Positions 26,901 to 38,900 of a DNA stretch of 64,000 nucleotides are shown in pieces. The notes under the pieces are model-generated. The model searched no databases. It worked only from the letters and a program-made list of their open reading frames with translations, and was not told the DNA's origin. The number at the start of each line of letters is the position of its first letter. Positions within the stretch are counted from its first letter, which is position 1. The position numbers and the translations under genes are program-made. This DNA comes from Catonia carolina (taxonomy: Eukaryota > Arthropoda > Insecta > Hemiptera > Achilidae). The stretch is from the NCBI GenBank assembly GCA_035578175.1, contig JAQMRL010000001.1, forward strand, positions 438,984,124 to 439,048,123, written 5' to 3'.

Positions 26901-29900
26901 CATCCATACAAGCCTGGCCTAGTTTACATTGCGAGCACACTGTAACACACACACAGAAAATATGTACATTATATAAAATATCGATGTATCTTCATGTAAA
27001 CAACTGCACATAAAATAATTTTTTACATACAGAATGTTAACTCTAGGTCGGGCCACTCTGTCAAATGGTGAAAAATAATATGAACTATTTATTATACTGT
27101 CACCGCCACTCCTTCTAATTAATCATTTACTGTGTTGCCGGCCTTTAATAGTTCTTCCGGCCTTTGACGGCATACCGACAAACCTTTCGGCTCCGCACCG
27201 ACAGAGGCCTTTGTCATCAAGGCCAAGCCAGTCGCCGCTCTCTACCACTACACTGAGCCGAAGGATTCAATTCCGATCAAGACACCGAGGGATTCACTTT
27301 CACCAGAGACAGCATCTACAAGACGTCCACCACACCACACGGCTGCCGGACTCCAGCGAGGACTAATCAACGACCCCGCAAGAGAGTAGATGATGCTTCC
27401 GCTCGCCGACCTGTCACCGTAAGCCATCGACCGGACCATCATCACCCGCTGACGCGAACGATGCCCACAGCGGTCCTTCGACCGAGCCTTACGCCCACCG
27501 GACCCAATGAAGCAGCCATCGACGCACTACTGCGAGGGAAGAAGATAATGTCTCCGCTGAACAACGACACGCCATGTCGCGCAGCTCCTCGACCGCCCCG
27601 ACGACTACAACCGACACCTCTCTAAGACGACCACCGCTTAAACGGCCCTTTTCAGGGCCAACAAAATTATAAGGTTTGCCACTTAATGTCGCCATCCGGT
27701 GACAATACCATAAATAAATTTTTGAAATCCATCCTACCAACCATAATTACATAAATAACAATATAAAATAAATTTATACCTTACCTTACCTTTAGTTGCT
27801 TTTTAAGTTTAAAAAACTTAGGGGTGTTTCGGTGGTACCACCTTCTTCAGAGCAACATTATTAAAATTAAAAATCTGGTGCGAAACACTCACACGACTTT
27901 CTCTTGCCAATGCAAATAATGAACAATACAACTAAGTAATAGAACATTAGATATAAACAAAAAACTAACCTCAAAAAACCTAACCTTATTTGAATCATGA
28001 GTGAAAGACGCAAAATGAAAACAATCTTGCAGTTTGGCTTAAAAATACGGAAAATCACTCTTTCACGCTAAACTAGGCTCTGTAGAAAAAAATGCTTTAA
28101 ATAAAAGTTGTACACCTTTTAATTTCCTATAAATGTGATTATATACACTTTTGTCATAAAATGCATACCAAGGCCGAAATCTTAAAAAAACAAATTTTTC
28201 ACTCGTTTTCGTGAGAGAAAAACAGAAAATCGCTAATTACCGCTAAACTAAGCGTTATACAAAAAAAGTTTGAAATCAAAGTTGTAGAATTTTTAATTCT
28301 CTACAACTTACATTATATATATTTTTGCGCTAAAATGCATAATAAAGCCGCAATCAAAAAAAAAATTTTTTACGTGAAAACAGCCTCACCAAGAATTTCA
28401 GCAAACATGGCACCTACCCTATCTTGTAGAGCATAAAAATTAAGTAAATGAGGCGATTTTTAAAAAAATCGTAGAACCAGTTTTTAAGAGAATCGCAAAA
28501 AACTGAAAAATTACACGAATAAACTACTACTTCCGGTTGACCAATTTTGACGAAAATGTTCGTGTCGGGTCCGGTAGTGGTATGTAACTTAAGTTTCAAG
28601 TTCATACGATGTTCCGTTCTTGAGATATTTTGTATACACACACAGACCAATCGCTAAAAACATGATTTGTTGGGTTCAGGGGGTCTGAAAACGTGTAGAT
28701 CCGGTGAAAACTCGATTTCGAAAAATCGACAAGAAAACAATACTTTCCTTCCTATGTATTCATATAGGCAAGAAAAATTAAAAATAATATTTCAGAAACA
28801 TGACACCTTCTTTATCCCCATTATCCAGTTTGTGAGGAGACTAAAGTGTACGGTACGTAATTTCAATGAGTTTTACTCCTATTTTAACAACCCTATTTTC
28901 TATAAAACGAACTTTCAATAACACAAACACCTATTACGCCGCAATTAATCCGGAAATTAAGCGAGTGTAGCCAAACTGATACTGAAACAAATTATCAAAA
29001 CTTGCACCTGGGGGGAGGAGCAAGACAATGAGATACTGATACCAATACAACTTTTCTTTTCTTTTTTTTGTTTTATTGAGTGATGATGCCTACATAAGCC
29101 TTGGGCGTGTGCGTAGGTAATAATAGGTGGTGATTTACAGATGAAAAAAATAACAGACCTGACCGGGAATCGAACCCGGGACCCTTCGGCATAGTAGCCA
29201 GTTGCGCTGACCACTACACCACGGGCCGGCGGCCAAAGGTAGACTTTCATTAAAGGTAGACAGGATAAAAGAGGGCAAAGGTTACAGTTGGAAATATCCA
29301 CCGTATTCTTGAACTGAATCCAATTTGGCTGACGTCATTTAAAACTAAATACAATGCAAAACAAAACAATCAAAATAATTTTAATTCTACTGTATTTATA
29401 TAGATAGATACAAGAGTCTTTTTCTATTATTATTTCTTTCAACTCGATCTGTAAATGAAACCCACATACTTAATTTACAATTGAAACCACTATAATATCG
29501 CCGTATATAGTAAAATTAAGATTCGCAATCTTAATGAGGCTAACATAAAATTTTTAACACATTCAATGGTGAGCAAAATTATGACTGGGTTAACGGTTAA
29601 ACACTATTTTCAATCCCTTAGGAGTTTGGATTGGAAATAGTTACAGGTAACTTTTTGTAGTTGAAGTACCGGGTGATTCATTTAAAAGTAGCCCGCTGCA
29701 TTTAACAGCGGCCTTCGGCACTCAATTGGATTCAAATAGTAAATGAATAAATAGAATTACTTAATACATACTTTTACACATTTATTTAAAATTTATATAC
29801 AAATTTCAACTTCACCTTTACAGTAGAAGCTGAAAGTGGAACGCTTACACATTTTTGTTCTTGTTTAATGTTATTAATGCACACACGACACAATACGAAA

Positions 29901-32900
29901 ACGTCTACAGCTTGAATGGGTACCACGATGTTATTCCTTAGCTCATGTATACTGCAAGAGTTTGTTTGGTAAACGGTTCCTTTTAAATAACCCCATAGAA
30001 AAAAATTGCACATACTCAAATCGGGTGAACGAGGAGGCCACAAATCTTTACTAACAACTCGCATGGGAAAAGCCTAACTGATGTGAAATAGGGACTGGCG
30101 AGACGTGTGACATGTTGCACCATCTTGCTGGAAAAAATTGAACTCGCTTTCATCATCGGTTAACTGTTAATGAAATTCATTAAAAATTCTGACGTACATA
30201 TAGCTATTTAGTTTAATGAAAAAATATGGGCCCTACAATACGGCTATAAATTAAATTACTCGAGCGGCGGGCTACTTTTAAATGAATCAACCGGTATAAG
30301 TAACATCTCCAGAAAAGGAAAATATTGGTTTAAGGGTTGAACACCCTGTTTAACCCCTCATCGGTGGAATGTTAAAATCATTTATGTTTAAAGATAAATC
30401 TTTATAATGCATCCTGCAGTTTGAAATTAATTTTATTTTATATAATGAATTTATATAATAAATTTCACTAACCTTTCTTTTTAACTGCGTCAACTTTTAT
30501 TTTCACGTGTTTATACAAATGACTGAAGATGTATAATCTTCTATAGATTTTTAATAAATAAAGTTTTTCGTTTCAATTATTATTTACTCTGATGATGGTG
30601 TTCTCCCTGAAATTCACTATGCCAGCGAAACTTTATTCGGGCCGTATCACGTGGGAGACACCGACAGAATTGAGAAAATAGAAAGAAGAATACTGAGGAA
30701 GTGCATAAAAACAAGCATATGGTGGAAGGACAGTGGCGGTTAATCCCAAATAAAGAAATCTACAAGCTAATCACCTCACTAACAAACAACTTCAGAAGGA
30801 AAAGAATATCATTCCTAGGACACCTACTCAGAACAGAAAACTCCAGAATTGTGAACCGGTTGATCAACCATTTTTGGGATAAGGTGTCGAGACCTAAGTG
30901 GCTGAAAAATGTACAGCAAGATATGGAGGAACTTAAGATCACTAAACAGGACCTACTAACGAAATCAACAGGTCAAGGCTAACATGATAACATTTGCACC
31001 AAAACCCACCCACAAGAGTATACAACAACAGGGTGTTTACCGATGAAGACTGGAGCGTCTAAAGAAAGTGTGCGCCAAACGAAAGGAAGGCGGTCTCAAG
31101 AGGGCGTGCTTCTTAAAGCAACCCAACCCTGGAACAAACCTGAATTTGAGCTAAAGTGATCCTATGGGGTCTCAAAAGTTAAAAAGAAAAAAAAATTAGA
31201 ATTCATGTTTAACTTTTCAATTTACCGAAAAAGGAAAATATTCCCTTCAAAGTCAACGAGGGTTTTCATCTTTATACAAAATAGACAAATAATATAAAGT
31301 ACTAAGAAAAATATACAAACATTTCTGGCAATGCTGACTGTTCCAACAAAGAGGTTCTCCGGTAGCACTCGTAGGACATGTTGTTGGACAAATCGGGCAT
31401 TCATTTCTTCTTTTATTACCCTGAAAATGACAAGAACGCAAAACTGTTAGTTAACCTTACACGGCAAACACGTTACATGAGCTCTTTTACAATCAAATCA
31501 ACTAATATTAACATAAACAATTCCCACAAAAATTTCGCATTTGATAAATTAATAAAAAGTAAAAACTTTCCTTCTCTTCATGGTACAGGCCATCCAGCCT
31601 GAATCTCACAGTTCACTTTGAATTCCTTAATGTATGAAATTCAGTATACAGTGGACCCCATTCATAACTTGGATATATGCAGTCATTTATTACCTACCAT
31701 AGTATATAAACAAAATCAGGAATTTTTGTACTTACTACAAAATGTACTTTGCATCTATGAATGGTACAGCAGCCAATATCATAAAATTATAATTAAAAAA
31801 CCCTAAAACTATGTATTTCAAACAATTTAACCCTTTTAGTGCCGAGGCCTAAATTACAGAATAAGCTAAAAGTGCCAAGTCAATTTTTACGTTTTTGAAA
31901 TACATTCACTTCAAACTACTTTTCAACTCATCTACTCATGCTATTGTTATGAAAATTGGTACTTATCCTAAGTTAAATGTGCCGATTTTGAATATTGTAT
32001 TGATTTTCATTAGTTTTTACATAAAAACTCAAAAACAATTCGCAAACATTATGTTTTGTAATTCATACATACATTAAAAAACTGGTGTGAAACACTCACA
32101 CAACTTTCTCTTGCCAATGCAAATAATTTACAATATAATTTAACATTAGTAATAAAATATTAGAAATAAACAAAAAACTAACCTCAATAAACATAACCTT
32201 ATTTTAATCATGAGTGAAACACTCAAAATGAAAATCAACCTCAGTCTGGCTTAAAAATACGGAAAATCACTATTTCACGCTAAACTAGGCTCTGTAGAGT
32301 AAAATACGTTAAATAAAAGTTGTAGATCTTTAAATTTCCTATAAATTTGGTTATATACACTTTTGTCGTAAAATGCATACTAAGGCCAAAATCTTAAAAA
32401 AATCGATTTTTCACACGTTTTCGTGAGAAAAAATCAGAAAATCGCTAATTACTGCTAAACTAAGCGTCATACAAAAAAATGTTTGAAACAGAAGTTGTAG
32501 GTTTTTAAATTCTCTACAACTTTTATTATATAAGTTTTTGCGCTAAAATTTATATTAAAGCCGTAATCTTAAAAAAAACAACGTTTTTACGTGAAAACAG
32601 CCTCACCGAGAATTTCAGCAAACATGGCGCCTACCCTATCTTGTAGAGAATAAAAAATTGAGTAAAATAGGCGATTTTAAAAAAAATCGTAGGACCAGTT
32701 TTTGAGAAAATCGCAAAAAACTGAAAAATTATACGAATAAACTACTACGTCCGGTTGACCGATTTTGATGAAAATGTTCGTGTCGCGTCCGGTAGTGGTA
32801 TGTAACTTAAGTTTCAAGTTTCAAGTTCGTACGATGTTCCGTTCTTGAGATATTCTGTTCACACACAGACACACACACACACACACAGACCAATCGCTAA

Positions 32901-35900
32901 AAACATGTTTTTTGGGTTCAGGGGGTCTGAAAACGTATAGATCCGGTGAAAACTCGATTTCGAAAAATCGACATGAAAACAATACTTTCCTTCCTATATA
33001 TTCATATAGGCAAGAGAAAGTAAAAACTAAGTTTATGATTAAATACCAACCCCAATATCGCAGAATTTGGTTTTTATATTTTAGTTATATGCAGTAGAGA
33101 ATTTCCTTTAATTTGGTATAAAAATTTAAGTTACTGCTTCAAAAAGTAGAGTTTTTACAGAAGAAAACCCCAGACAATGTTTCGTTTGAAACGCAAACTT
33201 TTCTCATATCACGTAGTCGGTCATCGTCGACTACCGGGTGTAACGAACTGAATCAGCTATGGTAAAGTTTATTTATGTTTGCTATAGTTGAGTATATAAA
33301 CAAACTCCAGCTGACTGGATAGTAAACATTTTGAAACTATTTAATTTATATTAAAGAAAAAAGAATATTAAAAAGAGAGTTATTTATTTCAGTTGCTAGG
33401 CGACTAGAGAAGAATAAAATAAAATTTTGTAAAGAAATATTTTTCAGTGAGGGGCAAGATGGCGGTCTAAACGGGTGTCCCTCATTCACTCAGTCTTTGA
33501 GAATAATTAATAAATAATAGTAAATATTGTACGGATTCAAATAATGTAAATGTACGTAATGCATTGTAATTTGTCGATTGCTGTTTGTATCAACAGATTG
33601 TTGTTATTTAGTTCAGTACTAATTTTCATTCAGTCTTTAAAAAAAATAGTGAATAAAATATAGTTTTCACTTCAAATTGACATCAATATGTGTGGATTTT
33701 AATTATTTATATTACAAATTGTCAATCCCTCGTGGAGAATACCGAGAGACATATTTAAATTTGTTTCAAATTGTCAATCCCTCGTGGAGAATACCGAGAG
33801 ACATATTTAAATTTGTTTCAAATTGTCAATCCCTCGTGGGGAATAACGAAGAGGCATATTAATTTTGTTTCACGGGGTTTATAAACATTGAATGACATAT
33901 TAGAAACAAACCACAGAAAACTAATAAACAATATATTGTTATGAAAATAAACGTAAAGTTAATCAAAAATCAAAATACAATAGACTAAACACAGTGATAA
34001 CAGTTTCAAATTACCGAAAACGTGTAAACAGACTAAGCATATCTTTTATACTAACGATTACCGAAAAATAAAACTACAAAAGTTACCGCACATAATAAAG
34101 TATATTCCACCAAAAAAACTTTCAAAAACACAAAATATACTAATAAATAACATAAAATTAGTTTGTAAAACACTAGAACACTTTGTCTAAACAAGATTAT
34201 TGTAAACAAAGAGCAACAACAATCCACCAAACTCGATAGTCGAAACATGTTCTCACTATTCGATAATATATCGATCATGCGTTATCCAAAGAGGTTAATG
34301 GTCTAACTCCACTTTTTGTAAATATGGAGATAACTACAGTGTTTATAGTCTATGAAGCACTATTTATTTATTCTGAAAGTGGTATATCTCCACCTTCTCT
34401 AAAAAAACAAAGCTACAGAGTGCAGCACAAGAAATAGTGATAAATGAAAAAAAGTTTTTTTTTTTATTTTAAGATTGGTTCATCTCCACCATTACAGCTG
34501 TTTTATTTTCATAGTAGTATATCTCCGGTTTGTTTACAAAGTAAGCTAACTACTGGAATTAATATGGCTAATTTATTTGATATTAATGAAAATTTAAGTG
34601 TTTTTGAGGAATTAAATGATGGAATATTTGAATCCCGATTTTGAAACTTCATCAGGTATCTAGGCTATACATTTAATAATTTTTTTCCCTAGTAAGTAAA
34701 CATTTAAAAAAAATCTGGTGTGAAACACTCACACAACTTTCTCTTGCCAATGCAAATAATTAACAATAAACCTAACTAATAACTAAACCTAACTTAACTA
34801 ATTTTAATCATGAGTGAAAGACGCAAAATGAAAATCAACCTCAGTTTGGCTTAGAAATACGGAAAATCACTCTTTCTCTCTAAACTAGGCTCTGTAGAGA
34901 AAAAATGCTCTAAATAAAAGTTGTACAGCTTTCAATTTCCTAGAAATTTTATTACATACACTTTTGTCATAAAATGCATACTAAGGCCGAAATCTTAAAA
35001 AAAATCGATTTTTCACGTTTTCGTGAGAGAAAAAAAACAGAAAATCGCTAATTACCGCTCAACTAAGCGTTATACAAAAAACTGTTTGAAATAAAAGTTG
35101 TAGGATTTTAAATTCTCTACAACTTTAATTATATAAATTTTTGAGCTAAAATGCATATTAAAGCCGTAATCTTAAGAAAACAATGTTTTTACGTGAACAG
35201 CCTCATCAAGAATTTCAGCAAACATGGCGCCTACCCTATCTTGTACAGCATAAAAAAATTAAGTAAATGAGGCGATTTTTAAAAAACTCGGACCAGTTAT
35301 TGAGAAAATCGCAAAAAAGGGAAAAATGACACGCATAAACTACTACTTCCGGTTGACCGATTTCGATGAAAATGTTCGGTCGGGTCCGGTAGTGGTATGT
35401 AACTTAAGTTTCAAGTTCATACAATGTTCCGTTCTTGAGATATTCTGTTCACACACACAGACCATTCGCTAAAAACATGTTTTTTTGGTTCAGGGGATCT
35501 GAAAACGTGTAGATCTGGTGAAGAGTGGATTTGTTAAAATCGACATGAAAACAATACTTTCCTTCCTATATATTCATTTAGGCAAGAGAAAGTAATATAT
35601 TTTTTAGGTTTTGTTCCTGCAATTAAATACTTGTAGTATATTTAATACGTACTTATGTTGCTTCCTGAAAATTAGGCTACATACTACAAAATACAGAATA
35701 TTTTACTAACCAACATTTCTTTAAATTAAGGTCTACTAAAATAGAAAGAATGTCTTTGCAGTATTATTTTCGTATAATTTTTTCACAACAAGGAGTAAGT
35801 TTTTATTTATGTTAATATAGCATAGATTGGCCATAACAAAAAGAAAAATAGGCCTGCAATGTTCAAAATGTATTCGAACGATTTACTGAATCTAACCTAT

Positions 35901-38900
35901 AAAAATAAATTACTTTTTACATAAATATATCAATATTATAAAATCAATCATAATCTGTAATATCATTCACATTTCAATATTTTCTAATAAAAAGTAAGAT
36001 ATTTTTTAACCTAAACCCACCGGGTTGGTCTAAAGATAGTCGTCGCCAAAATCAGCTGTTTAACAGCTGATTTTCGGAGACGAAGGTTCTTGGTTCAAAT
36101 CCAAGTAAAGGTAATTACTTTTATACGGATTTGAATGCTAGACAGTGGTTACCGGTGTACTTTGATGGTTGAGGTTCAATTAACCATACTCTTTCAGGAA
36201 TGGTCAGCCTGGGTCTGTACAAGACTACACAGTCTCATTTACACGTCATACACACCATCCTCATCTCATTGGGTCATCGGGTTGCTTATTATTCTGAATT
36301 GAACAGATTGCAACGTACACACATTAGAGATTACAAAAAACAAAAAAAATTTTAACCTAAACTAACCCACCGGGTTGGTCTAGAGGTAAAGTCGTCGCCA
36401 AAATTTAACTGGCTCAAAATGAAATTTGGTAAAATAGATGAACATTTTAATACAATAGAACAATGTTATATAGAAAATAAAAATAAAATTGAAAAATATG
36501 AGATGTTCCATATTTATAAATATTTAAAAGAGCAAAAGCAGGACATTTTGAATTAACAGGTCAAATTTAGGAATGATGAAGTGATATTGACTGCTGCTGC
36601 TATCTACAGTAAATATGAGAACGGATAAATTAAAATAAATTAATTTTAAATCAAATTTATACAAATGACTGAAGATGTATCATCTTCTCTAAATTTTAAA
36701 TAAGTGAGATAAAATTGTTTTTGGTTTCAATTATATGTTATTTACTCTGATGATGGTGGATCCACCGAAACACGTGTAAGTAAGAATAAAAATAAAGGTG
36801 ACGCAGTTTAAAAAGAAGGTTGGTGAAATTATTATATAGATTCATTATAGGAAATCAAAATGAAATGGACACGATTTGAAAGAAGCAACCCCTACATGAT
36901 CATGTACAAAAAAAACATTAAACAAAGACATGGAATTCAACACGTTTAACTTGAAACCTTGCACTAGGAAAGGAAGACCTAAACATTTCGGTTCAATTCA
37001 GATTCCAACTTTACATTCTGAACCATTAGAAGTCGATGAAGACAAAAAGAAAGATAAATGACTGATTTGTTTCCTTATATTCCTTTTATTCATCTTTTAT
37101 TCCTTCAATAGTTTAGTTGCAGTATTTTTTTTTTTTTTTTTAATGTCCGACTGTTCTGCAATTACTGCTAACGCAGATGGTGAAGGTTCTAATGATTTTT
37201 GTAACGTATGAAAATATGCCGTGCCTGAATAGGATTCGAACCAAAGACTGCATGATGAGAGGCAAGCACGTTACTACCAAGTTCACCAATGCAATCGGCA
37301 AAGTTGCAGTACCAAAAAATTAAAAAATAAATAACTTATATGTTAACATAAAAAAATCGACGACTATTTTTTTTCTGAAATAAATATTAGCAACCTACAT
37401 ATTTTAAAAATTATAATTTAAGTTTTTTTTTTATTTGTAATTAAATGAAGTATTTGTTTTCATTGCAATAATCTGTTTTTCTTTTCCATTGGTGGTATAA
37501 CTAGATAATTGCCTAAAATCGTCACTACCTGTTTCTGCAAACTTTTTATTTTAATACTGGTCCATCTCCTTTCTCCTGTTACCATGTAAACCAAAATGTA
37601 TGGACTATTGTAGCCTTATACACAATAAAATAGGTCAGTTATTGGCAATGACTAGGTATTTCTACTTTTTCAAAATCTTTATTGGTGATTTTTCTATATT
37701 CTATTTTATATAATGAATTTACATAATAAATTTCACAAACCTTCCTTTTTAACTGCGTTAACTTTTATTTTCACTTACATGTGTTTCGGTGGATCCACAA
37801 TCATCAGAGTAAATAACATATAATTGAACCTAAAAACTTTATTTATTAAAAATCTATAAAAGATGATACATCTTCAGACATTTGTATAAAAAACGTTTAT
37901 ACAAATGACTGAAGATGCATAATCTTCTGTAAATTTTTAATAAAAAAAGTTTTTAGTTTCAATTATATGTTATTTACTCTGATTGTAGTGGATCCACCGA
38001 AACACGTGTAAGTGAAAATAAAAGTTGACGCAATTAAAAAGGGAAGGTTTGTGAAATTTATTATATAAATTCATTATATAAAATAGAAAGTTTGTTAAGT
38101 TCAATATGTTGATATCCAGGTTGTTTTTACAATACCTAACTTTATCCTGTGTTGGACTTTAAATGTAATTATACTACTCAGTGAAGATGACTGGACAATG
38201 GACGGAATATCCATTCGGAAACATCTGGACATTTTGGTAAAGATAAATGCAGATACCTTCTGTGTCCTGAAGTAGTTGCCAGTACCAGTACGTATCCTGA
38301 GCCTGAACCTGACCAACTAGACACAGTTGCAGAACCACTATAGAAGAGGCAAACACACCCGTTACAAAATACTTTTACCAGTGTCAAATGTCAGCATTTT
38401 TAAAAACTATTTATACCATTTGAAAAAGTAAAGTAAAAAGTACCCAATGGGTTGGTCTAGAGGTAAAGTCGTCGCCAAAATCAGCTGTTTAACAGGTGAT
38501 TTTCGGAGACGAAGGTTCCTGGTTCAAATCCTATTAAAGGTAGTTACTTTTATACAGATTTGAATATTAGACAGTGGCTACCAGTGTACTTTGATGGTTG
38601 GGGTTCAATTAACCATACTCTCTCAGGAATGGTCGGCCTAGGTCTGTACAAGACTACACCTCATTTACACGTCATACACATCATCCTCATCTCATTGGGT
38701 TATGGGGTTGTTTATTGTTATGAATTGAACAGATTGCAACGTACACAAATTAGGTATGAAAAAATAAAAATATTTGAAAAAGGACGTTCAAAGATTAATT
38801 TTTTATGTATATAAAACTGTTTCTTAACCTCTTGAGGGACAAGTTAATATTGAAAATTAATCATAATCTCACTCTGAAAACCATACAATAACATATGAAT

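Larger units (their letters stand above)
36407..36860 (+). mobile_element. Penelope-like 3' end, single orientation
   Basis: Coding tail (36419-36628), then a short 3' segment with ATGACTGAAGATGTATCATC, the hammerhead-like motif and the AGAAGGTTGGTGAAATTATT end. Unlike other F copies it is not a foldback, so it shows the native order of parts. Confidence 0.6.

Noticed and set aside
28414..28650. Frame ([20 protein letters not shown]) repeated in family E copies as a conserved protein
   Set aside because: Frames are broken differently in each copy and starts are not shared; the similarity is that of the repeat DNA.
29150..29232. tRNA gene on the minus strand
   Set aside because: A and B boxes are good, but there is no matching acceptor stem and the sequence runs on into a SINE body with an A-rich end.
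33677..33862. Frame with repeated [20 protein letters not shown]
   Set aside because: It is the translation of the 52-bp tandem repeat.
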